64,000 nucleotides of DNA from UBA5216 sp963924885. Lineage in GTDB: Bacteria; Pseudomonadota; Gammaproteobacteria; Burkholderiales; SG8-41. This document shows, one piece after another, positions 52,058 through 60,665 of this stretch (positions are counted from its first letter, which is position 1; each line of letters begins with the position of its first letter). The stretch lies in the NCBI GenBank assembly GCA_963924885.1, contig CAWUUY010000107.1:1-64000 (forward strand), read 5' to 3'. Made by a program: the position numbers and the translations under genes. Below the pieces are notes generated by a model. The model ran no database searches, was not told the DNA's origin, and saw only the letters and a list, made by a program, of their open reading frames with translations.

Positions 52058-52139
52058 GGTGGAATCCTTTCAAAGAGTGCGGCAAGTTTAGCAGCAAGCC
52101 GTGGATTACAATTCGCCCATTGAATTTCGGGAATAGACC

Positions 52140-52499
52140 ATGAGCGCATTTATCAAAAACGCCACAGAATTTTTGTGGGAGCAACCCGACGCCGGGCACC
52201 ACAACGGCGCCTACTCCAAAATGCTGGTGACGTCCGCGAACGCCGCGACGAAGCATTTTGATTACCGCATTTCGAGTTACCAGCCCAAGGCGCATGTCGC
52301 GCCGCACCGGCATAAAATCCAGGAGCAGATTTACCACGTGCTCGATGGCGAGGGCTTGATGGAAATCGACGGCGTGCGGCGCGTGGTGAAAAAACAGGAT
52401 GTGATATTTATCCCGCCCGGCGCGGAGCATGCCTTGTATAACACCGGGTTTACCGATCTGACTTTTATTGTGGTGACTTCACCGCCGGAAGACAAATAA
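52140..52499 (+). CDS. Cupin-domain protein
   Basis: 119 residues, one small cupin barrel. The first motif is HVAPHRHKIQEQIYHVLDGEG, with metal ligand candidates His-x-His and Glu, and the second PPGAEHALYN. It may bind a metal and a carboxylate ligand, as a dioxygenase, isomerase or sensor. It is the first gene of a three-gene run, and its TAA shares a base with the flavoprotein ATG. It is probably a helper or regulator of that pathway. Confidence 0.85.
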   Translation: MSAFIKNATEFLWEQPDAGHHNGAYSKMLVTSANAATKHFDYRISSYQPKAHVAPHRHKIQEQIYHVLDGEGLMEIDGVRRVVKKQDVIFIPPGAEHALYNTGFTDLTFIVVTSPPEDK

Positions 52500-53923
52500 T
52501 GACAACCGAAGCATTCGACGTAGTCGTCGTAGGCGGTGGCATGGCCGGTCTTTCCGCCGCCAACCGCGCCGCGCAACAAGGCCTGAAAGTCGCCGTGCTT
52601 GAGCGTGGCGACGGCCCGCAATATCTGTGCAACTCGCGCTACTCCGGCGGCGTGCTGCACATCGCCATGCACAACGCCAAAGATCCCGCCGAGAAGCTGA
52701 TGGAGGTGATTAACAACGCCACCAGCGGCAAGGCCGACCCGGTGCTTGCGCGCGCGCTGGCCACCACGGCGGGTCGCGCCATCGACTGGCTGCAAAGCGA
52801 GGGCGCGAAATACATCCGCGTAGGCAACATCGTGTGGCAGCAACATGTGCTGGCGCCGCCGCGCCCCATCGTCGCGGGCCTAGACTGGAAAGGCCGCGGG
52901 CCGGATGTCACGTTACGGCAACTGGTGGCGAATCTGGAAAAACGTGGCGGCAAATTGATCCGCTTGCCCGCCTTGACGCTGATGGAAAAAGAAGGCCAGT
53001 GCATCGGTGTTGAAACCGGGGAAGGTGCGAACAAACAACAGTTCGAGGCACGCGCCGTGGTGCTCGCCGACGGCGGCTATCAGGGCAACCCCGCGCTGGT
53101 GCGCGAACACATGGGCATTGATTTCGCCAAGGTCAAAACACGCGGCGCGGGCACCGGCGTCGGCGACGGCATGCGCATGGCGCGCGCGATGGGCGCGCAA
53201 TTTTCCGAGCTCAAATATTTTTACGGGCACATGCTGTCGCGCGATTCATTCACCAATGACAAAGTCTGGCCGTATCCGCAGTTGGATGAACTCGGCACCG
53301 TGGGCCTGGTGGTGAACGACGCCGGCGAGCGCTTTGTCGATGAAGGGCTGGGCGGCGTGTTCGTCGCCAACACCATCGCGCGGCTGGCGAATCCTCTTTC
53401 AACATGGGCAATTCTCGATCACGCGATTTGGGAAGGGCCAGGGCGCACCGCGCGCATCCCCGCCAACCCGCAATTGGCGAACGCGGGCGGCACCATCCAC
53501 AAGGCGGCAACACTGGGCGAGCTGGCGATGATGACCGGCATCGACGTGGCTGGCCTCGAAGCCACCGTGGCTGCCTACAACAAAGCGCTCGCGTCCGCCG
53601 GTACCGCGAGCCCCATCGTGAGCCTCATGCCGCCGCGCAGCGCGCATCCCATCGTGCCCGCGCCCATCGCCAAGACGCCGTTTTACGCCGTGCCCTTGTG
53701 CGCGGGCATGACCTACACCTTTGGCGGCATTTTCACCGATGGCGATGGCCGCGTGATGAGCACGCGCGGCGCGCCGATTGAGGGGCTGTATGCCGTGGGC
53801 GCCACCACCGGCGGGCTGGAAGGCGGCACCGGCGGCGGCTATGTCGGCGGCCTCATCAAGGGCATCACGTTCGGCATGCTTGCGGCGGAGCATATCGCCC
53901 GGTGCGTGAAGGGTGAGGCGTGA
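52499..53923 (+). CDS. FAD-dependent dehydrogenase, TcuA/fumarate-reductase-flavoprotein-like
   Basis: 474 residues. The FAD fold opens FDVVVVGGGMAGLSAANRAA with LKVAVLERGD after it, and the C-terminal FAD motif is LYAVGATTGGLEGGTGGGYV. YFYGHMLSRD and PFYAVPLCAGMTYTFGGIF match the tricarballylate-dehydrogenase (TcuA)-like branch of the fumarate-reductase flavoprotein superfamily. A desaturase or dehydrogenase of a di- or tricarboxylic acid is likely. It overlaps both neighbours by a few bases and precedes a Bug-type binding protein, which fits uptake and oxidation of one carboxylate. Confidence 0.82.
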   Translation: MTTEAFDVVVVGGGMAGLSAANRAAQQGLKVAVLERGDGPQYLCNSRYSGGVLHIAMHNAKDPAEKLMEVINNATSGKADPVLARALATTAGRAIDWLQSEGAKYIRVGNIVWQQHVLAPPRPIVAGLDWKGRGPDVTLRQLVANLEKRGGKLIRLPALTLMEKEGQCIGVETGEGANKQQFEARAVVLADGGYQGNPALVREHMGIDFAKVKTRGAGTGVGDGMRMARAMGAQFSELKYFYGHMLSRDSFTNDKVWPYPQLDELGTVGLVVNDAGERFVDEGLGGVFVANTIARLANPLSTWAILDHAIWEGPGRTARIPANPQLANAGGTIHKAATLGELAMMTGIDVAGLEATVAAYNKALASAGTASPIVSLMPPRSAHPIVPAPIAKTPFYAVPLCAGMTYTFGGIFTDGDGRVMSTRGAPIEGLYAVGATTGGLEGGTGGGYVGGLIKGITFGMLAAEHIARCVKGEA

Positions 53924-54876
53924 TACGTGATGCGGTAGTCCTTTTGTTGGCGGCGCTCTTTGCGAACACCGTGGCCGCTCAACCCTACCCCAACCGTCCG
54001 GTGCGCGTCATCGTGTCGGTGGCCGCCGGTGGCGGCACCGATACCGTGGGCCGTTCGCTGGCGCAAAAAATGAGCGAACGGCTCGGTCAGCAATTTGTCA
54101 TCGACAACCGGCCCGGTGGCGGCGGTAGCATCGCGGTGGAACTCACCGCGCGCGCCAATCCCGACGGTCACACGCTGCTGTTCTCATCCAGCACGTTCGT
54201 TACCAACCAACTGCTCTACAAAGTGAATTACGACGCGTTGCGCGATCTGGCGCCCGTCAGCCTTGCGAGCGAAAATCCCTACGTAATCGCAGTCAATGCC
54301 AACGTGCCGGCGAAAACATTACCCGCATTCATCGCACTGGCGAAAGCCAAGCCGCGCGGCTTTAACTATGCGTCGTCCGGCAAGGGCAGTCTGTTGCATC
54401 TGACGGCGGAACTGTTGAGTTCGGCGGCGGGGATCGAGATGACGCATATCCCGTACAAAGGCATGGCGCTGGCGTTCCCCGACATCATTTCAGGGCAGGT
54501 ACAGGTGGCGATATCCAGTGCGCTGACCATGCTGCCGCAATTACGCGGCGGGCGTGTGCACGCGCTGGGCGTCACCAGCCGCAAGCGCATGCCGGCACTC
54601 CCCGAGGTGCCCACCATAGAAGAAGCAGGCTTTACCGGCTTCGAGGTCACGCAGTGGTACGGCATGCTGGCCCCGGCGCAAACACCGCGCGGGCTGAGGC
54701 TGACAGTGCAACAGGAGATGGCGCGCGCCATGCAACAGCCCGACGTGCGCGCGCGGCTGACTGCGGAAGGCGCGGAGCCGGTGGGCAACACGCCCGACGA
54801 ATTTGCCGTGCGGCTCAAGGACGAATTCGCCAAGTGGGCGAAAACGATCAAGGCCGCGGGCATTAAGGGTGATTAA
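53920..54876 (+). CDS. Bug/TctC-family tricarboxylate-type solute-binding protein
   Basis: 318 residues, GTG start overlapping the flavoprotein stop by 4 bp. The signal peptide ends near VAAQPYP. Bug landmarks are PNRPVRVIVSVAAGGGTDTV, GQQFVIDNRPGGGGSIAVE and IPYKGMALAFPDIISGQVQV. It binds a carboxylate in the periplasm; no TctA/TctB membrane genes are adjacent, a common situation for Bug proteins. Unlike the copy at 50314 this one is intact. Confidence 0.9.
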   Translation: MIRDAVVLLLAALFANTVAAQPYPNRPVRVIVSVAAGGGTDTVGRSLAQKMSERLGQQFVIDNRPGGGGSIAVELTARANPDGHTLLFSSSTFVTNQLLYKVNYDALRDLAPVSLASENPYVIAVNANVPAKTLPAFIALAKAKPRGFNYASSGKGSLLHLTAELLSSAAGIEMTHIPYKGMALAFPDIISGQVQVAISSALTMLPQLRGGRVHALGVTSRKRMPALPEVPTIEEAGFTGFEVTQWYGMLAPAQTPRGLRLTVQQEMARAMQQPDVRARLTAEGAEPVGNTPDEFAVRLKDEFAKWAKTIKAAGIKGD

Positions 54877-54880
54877 CGAG

Positions 54881-55390
54881 TTATTGCACCTTACCCAGAA
54901 AATCCATCTTGCCGATTTCAACGCCACCGTGACGCAGCAGGTTGTACGACGTTGCGACGTGAAAATAAAAGTTCGGCAGCACCCACGAATTCAGGTAGTC
55001 GAGTCCCTTGAAGTTGAAGGTGTTAGCACCGGCGGTGATGGTAATCGCCTTGTCTTCGCTGCCGTCGATCTGCGCGGCAGTGAGAGTTTTCAGAAAATCT
55101 ATCGCTTTACGCACCCGCGCCTTGAGTTCCGGCAGGGTTTTCTCGTTGTCTTCAAACTTCGGAATGTCGATGCCGGCCAGCCGTGCGCCTGCGCCCTTGG
55201 ACATATCGGTGGCGATGCGGATTTGCCGCGCGAAGGTAAACATATCGGGAAACAGCCGCGCTTCGACGAAGGCCGAGTCTTCAATCTTGCGCGCGGCGAC
55301 GTGGGCGATGGCTTTGTCGAGTATGGCTTCGAGGTTGCTCAGTGATTTAATCATTGGCGGAATCGAAGCGTTATACATGGAAATGTTCAT
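54881..55390 (-). CDS. DUF1993 domain protein
   Basis: 169 residues from 55390 (MNISMYNASIPPMIKSLSNL), preceded by AGGATCACC. The whole length is DUF1993, a helical bundle related to DinB-like proteins: DMFTFARQIRIATDMSKGA, GLDYLNSWVLPNFYFHVATS and YNLLRHGGVEIGK. A late His in FYFHVATSY might bind metal. The function is not established. It converges on the Bug gene with a 4-bp gap. Confidence 0.88.
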   Translation of the reverse strand: MNISMYNASIPPMIKSLSNLEAILDKAIAHVAARKIEDSAFVEARLFPDMFTFARQIRIATDMSKGAGARLAGIDIPKFEDNEKTLPELKARVRKAIDFLKTLTAAQIDGSEDKAITITAGANTFNFKGLDYLNSWVLPNFYFHVATSYNLLRHGGVEIGKMDFLGKVQ

Positions 55391-55502
55391 GGTGATCCTG
55401 TGGGGTTGAGGTGACACTGGGTGATGTAACGCGGTTGAGCGGCGCCATTATATTCGTTACAGTGTGACTCTCCCATGACGCACAGCCTCTCTCGGGAATA
55501 AA

Positions 55503-55529
55503 CGTAAGTATTTGTTTTTAAACACTATT
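55503..55529 (+). repeat. AT-rich dispersed motif, copy B
   Basis: TAAGTATTTGTTTTTAAAC followed by ACTATTTT. It lies 16 bp before the start of the first acyl-CoA dehydrogenase gene, overlapping its likely promoter and leader. Confidence 0.6.
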
Positions 55530-55545
55530 TTAATTAAGGTGTGTT

Positions 55546-56694
55546 ATGACTCAGCCCGATTTCAGCGAACACCGCGTGATGCTGTCGAACAGCGTCACCG
55601 GCTTTGCGCGTGGCGTGGACTTCGCGCGCGTGCGCAAGTTGCGCGATGGCCAAACGGAATGTGACCGCGCGGCGTGGAAGCAAATGGCGGAGCTCGGCTG
55701 GCTCGGCGTGCTGGTGCCCGAGCCATATGGCGGCATGGGCATGACGCTCGCCGACATGGCGATCGTCGCGCAGGGACTGGCGCGCGTGCTGGTGCCGGAG
55801 CCGCTGACCGCCGTGGCCGTGATGGCCGCGCGCGTGCTGGCCGACAGCAATAACCCCGCGCTGAAACAAACACTGCTCGAACGCCTGGTGTCGGGCGACG
55901 TGCTGCCCGCCGTGGCGTGGCAGGAAGAAGCCGGCACGCTCGACGCCGCTAAAATCAAGGCACAGGCCACGCCCTTCGAGGGCGGGTTTCGTGTCAATGG
56001 CAGCAAACGGTTTATCGTGGGTGCAACGGATGCGGATGGTTACATCGTCTCGGCCAATGCACCGCAAGGCATGCAGCTCTTGTGGGTGCCACGCAACGCG
56101 GCGGGCGCGGCGATGATTTTCGACACGCTGGCCGATGGCCGCCAGTCCGGCACGCTGAATTTATTGGACGTGGCCGTGCCCAAAGAAAATGTCATCAACA
56201 GCGGAACGGCGGCAGCCGAATCGCTGGCGCGCGCCATCGATCACACCGCGGCGATTGCCAGTGCGGAATTGTGCGGCATCATGACGCGCTCACTCGACAT
56301 CACCCTAGAGTATCTAAAAACCCGCGTGCAGTTCGGCAAGCCCATCGGCAGCTTTCAAGTGCTGCAACACCGCGCGGTAGATTTGTATATCCAACAGGAA
56401 CTCTCCAGCGCGGTGCTCGCCGATTGTCTGGCCGTGCTCGACAGCGAGCCAGACACAAAAACCCGCGCCGCCGCCTCCAGCCGCGTCAAGGCGCGCTGCA
56501 CCGATGCCGCCCTGCTGATTACACGGCAAGCGATCCAGATGCACGGCGCGATCGGCTTCACCGAGGATTGCGACGTGGGCCTGTACGTCAAACGTGCGAT
56601 GACACTCGCCGCGTGGCTGGGCAACGGTACGGCGCACCGGCGGCGTTATTTCAATTGCGCCAAAACGGAAATCCTCGAAGGAGTCGCGGCATGA
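55546..56694 (+). CDS. Acyl-CoA dehydrogenase (first of a pair)
   Basis: 382 residues. ACAD fold: an N-terminal helical domain (AAWKQMAELGWLGVLVPEPY, GGMGMTLADMAIV), the middle beta domain (EGGFRVNGSKRFIVGATDAD) and the C-terminal domain (VQFGKPIGSFQVLQHRAVDL, IQMHGAIGFTEDCDVGLYVK). It oxidises an acyl-CoA, with FAD as cofactor. The C-terminal NEIQ-type FAD motif is absent. Stop and start overlap (ATGA) with a second, divergent ACAD, suggesting a heteromeric enzyme. The substrate is unknown. Confidence 0.87.
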   Translation: MTQPDFSEHRVMLSNSVTGFARGVDFARVRKLRDGQTECDRAAWKQMAELGWLGVLVPEPYGGMGMTLADMAIVAQGLARVLVPEPLTAVAVMAARVLADSNNPALKQTLLERLVSGDVLPAVAWQEEAGTLDAAKIKAQATPFEGGFRVNGSKRFIVGATDADGYIVSANAPQGMQLLWVPRNAAGAAMIFDTLADGRQSGTLNLLDVAVPKENVINSGTAAAESLARAIDHTAAIASAELCGIMTRSLDITLEYLKTRVQFGKPIGSFQVLQHRAVDLYIQQELSSAVLADCLAVLDSEPDTKTRAAASSRVKARCTDAALLITRQAIQMHGAIGFTEDCDVGLYVKRAMTLAAWLGNGTAHRRRYFNCAKTEILEGVAA

Positions 56695-57848
56695 ACCCCT
56701 TCAACGCCTTTAATACCATGGCGGATGACGCGTTTCGCGCCGAGGCGCGCGCGTTTTTCGAGAACGACTATCCGGCGGAACTGCGCTTCATGCCGCGTCG
56801 CCTGACCTGGGCGGAGAGCAAGCCGTGGTGGCTGACACTCTCTAAAAAAGGCTGGCTCGCGCCCAACTGGCCATTGGAGCACGGCGGCATGGGGCTCGAC
56901 CCCGCCAAGCTGATTATCTACTGGGAAGAAACCGAACGTGCCGGCATCGGCCGCATGCCCGATCAGGGTGTGACCATGGTGGGGCCGACGCTGATCCGCT
57001 TTGGCAACGAAGCGCAGCGCGCGCAGTATCTGCCGAAGATACTCGCCGGTGACAACGTGTGGTGTCAGGGCTATTCGGAACCCAACGCCGGCAGCGATCT
57101 CGCCAGCCTGCGCACCGAGGCCGTGCTCGATGGCGACGAATACGTCATCAACGGCAGCAAAATCTGGACCTCCATGGCGCACCACGCCACGCACATTTAC
57201 GTGCTGGTGCGCACCGACAAAAACGTCAAGCAGCAGCGCGGCATCAGCTTCCTGCTGGTCGACATGAAAACACCGGGCATCACCCTGCGCCCGATCCGCA
57301 ACATCGCCGGCAGCGAGGAATTCTGCCAGGTGTTTTTCGACAACGTGCGCACGCACAAAGACAACCTCATCGGCAAACTGAACGAAGGCTGGACCATCGC
57401 CAAGGGTCTGCTCACGTTTGAACGATTAAACATCGGCAGCCCGCGCCGCCCTTTGCAGGCGTTCGAGCAGCTCGATCCGCTAGCGCGCGCGCAAGGGCTG
57501 TTCAACGACCAGGGTTTTGTTGATCGCTATACGCAATTAAAAATGGATCTGAACGACCTGGGTTCGCTCTACCAGCGCTACGTCGATAAAGCACGGCGCG
57601 GCGAGGCGCTGGGCCCGGACATCTCCATGCTCAAAGTGTTCGCGATGGACACCTATCAAAAACTCGCCGAACTGCTGCTGGAAGCCGGCGCCGAATACGG
57701 CGCATTTGCAGGCGAAGTAACCCTCGGCGGCGACACCGTGGATTTGATGTCACAGTTCTACACCTCGCGCCCCGGCACCATCTACGGCGGCTCGAACGAG
57801 ATACAGCGCAATATTTTGTCGAAATACGTACTTCAATTGCCGTCCTAA
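56691..57848 (+). CDS. Acyl-CoA dehydrogenase (second of a pair)
   Basis: 385 residues from 56691; a fortuitous open frame extends much further upstream through the first ACAD gene but is not real. FAD/substrate landmarks: WCQGYSEPNAGSDLASLRTE, EYVINGSKIWTSMAHHATHI, VFFDNVRTHKDNLIG and the C-terminal PGTIYGGSNEIQRNILSKYV. The Glu at the usual MCAD catalytic position in that last motif is Gly here, so any catalytic base must lie elsewhere, perhaps in the partner subunit. It forms a translationally coupled pair with the preceding gene. Confidence 0.9.
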   Translation: MNPFNAFNTMADDAFRAEARAFFENDYPAELRFMPRRLTWAESKPWWLTLSKKGWLAPNWPLEHGGMGLDPAKLIIYWEETERAGIGRMPDQGVTMVGPTLIRFGNEAQRAQYLPKILAGDNVWCQGYSEPNAGSDLASLRTEAVLDGDEYVINGSKIWTSMAHHATHIYVLVRTDKNVKQQRGISFLLVDMKTPGITLRPIRNIAGSEEFCQVFFDNVRTHKDNLIGKLNEGWTIAKGLLTFERLNIGSPRRPLQAFEQLDPLARAQGLFNDQGFVDRYTQLKMDLNDLGSLYQRYVDKARRGEALGPDISMLKVFAMDTYQKLAELLLEAGAEYGAFAGEVTLGGDTVDLMSQFYTSRPGTIYGGSNEIQRNILSKYVLQLPS

Positions 57849-57867
57849 CCAGCGCATCAGCGCCTGC

Positions 57868-57902
57868 CCCTTGCCCCTCTCCCCTCGGGAGAGGGGCAAG
57901 GG
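57868..57902. repeat. Perfect inverted repeat after the acyl-CoA dehydrogenase pair
   Basis: Arms CCCTTGCCCCTCTCCC and GGGAGAGGGGCAAGGG, 16 bp each, with a 3-nt loop. No T-tract follows. It resembles common intergenic GC-rich palindromes of proteobacteria and may stabilise the 3' end of the message. Confidence 0.85.
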
Positions 57903-57938
57903 ATGAGGGAAGCTGCTTCACCACCGTGAAAGAGAATC

Positions 57939-58319
57939 ATGCCCAGAAAAATCATCCACACCGACCACGCCCCAAAAGCCATCGGCACCTACTCCCAGGC
58001 CGTGCGCATCGACAACACAGTCTACTGCTCCGGCCAGATCGGCCTTGACCCTAAAACCATGCAAATGGTCGAGGGCATCGACGCGCAAATCCGTCGCGTG
58101 TACGACAACCTCAAGGCTGTGGCCGAAGCGGCGGGCGGCAGTCTCAATGACGCCGTGCGCTTCACCGTGTATCTCACCGACCTGAAGCACTTCGCCAAAG
58201 TGAACGAGATCATGACGACGTATCTGACCGAACCTTACCCCGCGCGCGCGGCGGTGGGCGTGGCGAGCCTGCCGCGCGATGCGCTGGTGGAGATTGATGC
58301 TGTTTTGTGTCTGGAGTAA
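57939..58319 (+). CDS. ridA: RidA family protein (2-iminobutanoate/2-iminopropanoate deaminase)
   Basis: 126 residues. AIGTYSQAVRIDNTVYCSGQ and the C-terminal PARAAVGVASLPRDALVEID contain the family Arg that holds the imine carboxylate. RidA proteins hydrolyse reactive enamine/imine intermediates made by PLP enzymes. It is trimeric and cytoplasmic in the family. It ends 3 bp before recG, an order shared by many betaproteobacteria. Confidence 0.93.
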   Translation: MPRKIIHTDHAPKAIGTYSQAVRIDNTVYCSGQIGLDPKTMQMVEGIDAQIRRVYDNLKAVAEAAGGSLNDAVRFTVYLTDLKHFAKVNEIMTTYLTEPYPARAAVGVASLPRDALVEIDAVLCLE

Positions 58320-58322
58320 GGC

Positions 58323-60521
58323 GTGAAGTGTGAGGCGAAACCCCCGGCGGCACCGGCGAACGCCCCACGCCTCGCGCCCCACGCGTCACTCGCCGGATTA
58401 AGCAAAGGCACCCTCGATAAACTCGCCAAGCTCGACATCGCCAGCAAGTTCGATCTGGTGCTGCACCTGCCGCTGCGTTACGACGACGAAACGCATTTGT
58501 ATCCGGTGAAGGATGCGCCCGCTGGACGCGAGGTGTTGATCGAGGCCGTGGTGACGGAATGCGACATCAAGTACCGCCCGCGCCGCCAGTTGGTGTGTCA
58601 TCTCGAAGACGGCAGCGGCACGGTGCTGCTGCGGTTTTTCAGTTTCTATGGCAGCCAGGTCAAGCATTTCACAGCGGGTGCGCGTATTCGCGCCTTTGGT
58701 GAAATTCGCCACGGGTTTTTCGGCGAGGAGATGGTGCATCCGCGTTACCGTGTGGTGGAGGCCGGCACGCCAGTGGCCGAATCGCTGACGCCGGTGTATC
58801 CCGCCACCGCCGGCATGGGACAGGACACGCTGCGCAAACTGATCGCGCGCGCGCTGGCCTCCGAAAAACTCGACGACACGCTGCCTGCCCCGCTGCTTAA
58901 AAAGCACCGGTTGCCGGCGTTTCGCGAGGCGGTGCGTTTGCTGCATAACCCGCCGCCGGATATCTTGCAGGACGATCTGCAAACGCGCGACCATCCCGCG
59001 TGGCGGCGGGTGAAGTTTGACGAGTTGCTGGCGCAGCAGTTGTCGATGCGCATCCATCAGCAACGCCGGCGCGGCGTGGGCGCACCGGCGTTGCGTGCGA
59101 AAGGTGCGCTGGTCAGCCGTTTGCTGAAAGACCTGCCGTTTCAATTGACGCAGGCGCAGCAGCGTTCCACCTCGCAGATCCGCGAAGACCTGATGAAACA
59201 GCATCCGATGCAGCGCTTGTTGCAGGGCGATGTGGGCAGCGGCAAAACCGTGGTGGCCGCGATTGCCGCCTTGCAGTGCGTGGAAAATAAGTTTCAGGTG
59301 GCGCTGATGGCGCCGACGGAAATTTTGGCCGAGCAGCACTACCGCAAGTTTTCCAGTTGGCTGGCACCGCTGGGCATCGAGGTGGCGTGGCTCTCCGGCA
59401 GCACTAAAAAAAGTGATAAAAAAAATATACTTGCAAAAATAGCGGCGGGTGAAACACCGGTGGTGGTGGGCACCCACGCGCTGTTTGAAGACGACGTGGT
59501 GTTCAACAACCTGGGGCTGGCGATCATCGACGAGCAGCATCGCTTCGGCGTGCGCCAGCGGCTCGCGCTGCGCTTGAAGGGCACGCAAGCCGCCTTGGGG
59601 AATGGTGTGGGTAAAGCGGCGGATCAAGCCCAGCCGCACCAATTGATGATGAGCGCCACGCCAATCCCGCGCACGCTGGCGATGAGCTACTACGCCGATC
59701 TGGACGTATCAGTGATCGATGAACTGCCGCCGGGCCGCACGCCCGTCACCACCAAGCTCGTGTCCGACACGCGCCGCGACGAAGTGATCGAGCGCGTGCG
59801 CGATGCCTGCGCGCGCGGCAGTCAGGCGTATTGGGTGTGCCCTCTGGTCGAAGAAATTGAAGCCGAGGCAGAGCCGGCGGACGGCAAACCCGCGAAGCCC
59901 TCGCGCAAGCCGGGGCGCGCCGGCCTCGAAGCGCTGCAACTCAAAGCCGCGATGGAAACGTACGAAACCCTCAGCGCCGCCTTCCCCGATCTCAAAGTCG
60001 GCCTCGCACACGGGCGTCTCAAAAGCGAAGAAAAATCCGCCGTGATGGCAGCCTTCCAGCGCAACGAGGTGCAACTGCTGGTGGCCACCACCGTCATCGA
60101 AGTGGGCGTCGATGTGCCCAACGCTTCGCTGATGGTGATCGAAAACGCCGAGCGTATGGGCCTGTCGCAACTGCACCAACTGCGCGGGCGCGTCGGGCGT
60201 GGCGCGGCGCAAAGCGCGTGTATTCTGCTCTACCGCACGCCGCTGTCGCCGATGGCACGCGAACGGCTAAAAATTATTTTTGAAAACACCGACGGCTTCG
60301 AAATCGCCCGCCACGATCTGCGCATGCGCGGCCCCGGCGAACTCCTCGGCGCGCGGCAAAGCGGCGTGCCGCTGCTGCGATTTGCTGATTTATCGGCGGA
60401 TGTGGATTTACTCGACGCCGCGCGCGATGCGGCGGCGGTGCTATTAACTGAAAACCCGACTGCGGCACAGGAGCATCTGGATCGATGGCTCTCCGGGCGT
60501 GGGGAGTTTCTCAAGGTTTGA
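58323..60521 (+). CDS. recG: ATP-dependent DNA helicase RecG
   Basis: 732 residues, GTG start. The N-terminal wedge/OB region (about 60-170) precedes the SF2 helicase: Walker A GDVGSGKTV, motif II IIDEQHRFG, MSATPIPRTLAM and the motif V/VI part ATTVIEVGVDVPNASLM and LHQLRGRVGRG. RecG remodels stalled forks and branched DNA. A Pro/Lys-rich insertion (about 515-540) is unusual. At 59403-59440 the gene has a very A-rich patch coding KKSDKKNILAKI that resembles the dispersed motif. Confidence 0.96.
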   Translation: MKCEAKPPAAPANAPRLAPHASLAGLSKGTLDKLAKLDIASKFDLVLHLPLRYDDETHLYPVKDAPAGREVLIEAVVTECDIKYRPRRQLVCHLEDGSGTVLLRFFSFYGSQVKHFTAGARIRAFGEIRHGFFGEEMVHPRYRVVEAGTPVAESLTPVYPATAGMGQDTLRKLIARALASEKLDDTLPAPLLKKHRLPAFREAVRLLHNPPPDILQDDLQTRDHPAWRRVKFDELLAQQLSMRIHQQRRRGVGAPALRAKGALVSRLLKDLPFQLTQAQQRSTSQIREDLMKQHPMQRLLQGDVGSGKTVVAAIAALQCVENKFQVALMAPTEILAEQHYRKFSSWLAPLGIEVAWLSGSTKKSDKKNILAKIAAGETPVVVGTHALFEDDVVFNNLGLAIIDEQHRFGVRQRLALRLKGTQAALGNGVGKAADQAQPHQLMMSATPIPRTLAMSYYADLDVSVIDELPPGRTPVTTKLVSDTRRDEVIERVRDACARGSQAYWVCPLVEEIEAEAEPADGKPAKPSRKPGRAGLEALQLKAAMETYETLSAAFPDLKVGLAHGRLKSEEKSAVMAAFQRNEVQLLVATTVIEVGVDVPNASLMVIENAERMGLSQLHQLRGRVGRGAAQSACILLYRTPLSPMARERLKIIFENTDGFEIARHDLRMRGPGELLGARQSGVPLLRFADLSADVDLLDAARDAAAVLLTENPTAAQEHLDRWLSGRGEFLKV

Positions 60522-60554
60522 GGTTTTGAAAAAACGCCGTAGAGGAAATTATTG

Positions 60555-60583
60555 GTAGGTTGGGCAAAGCACAGCGTGCCCAC
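60555..60583 (+). repeat. REP-like palindrome (GTAGGTTGGGC type)
   Basis: GTAGGTTGGGCAAAGC followed by an arm ending GTGCCCACC; the core TGGGCA/TGCCCA stem encloses a short loop. It is the same head sequence as the repeat at 61689. It lies just after recG and beside the attC site. Confidence 0.6.
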
Positions 60584-60603
60584 CCTGCGCTCGCTTCTTT
60601 GCC

Positions 60604-60665
60604 GCCCAACAGGTTCAGCCGCGGGCCCGCGAAGCGGGACCGTCGGCTGGAACCTGTTGTTAGGC
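60604..60665 (-). repeat. attC-like recombination site of an integron cassette
   Basis: Read on the minus strand: R'' GCCTAAC (60665-60659), an imperfect palindrome with arms CAGGTT-CAGCCG and CGGCTG-AACCTG, and R' GTTGGGC ending at 60604. One extra base in one arm is unpaired, as in attC bottom-strand folding. The 62-bp size is typical. The stop codon TAA of the adjacent ORF lies inside R'', the classic cassette arrangement. Confidence 0.72.

Noticed and set aside
56082..57848. A 588-codon open frame spanning the first acyl-CoA dehydrogenase and the whole second one
   Set aside because: Its first 200 codons are an out-of-frame reading of the first gene, with Arg/Gly/His-rich nonsense. Homology begins only at 56691, where a start overlaps the preceding stop.
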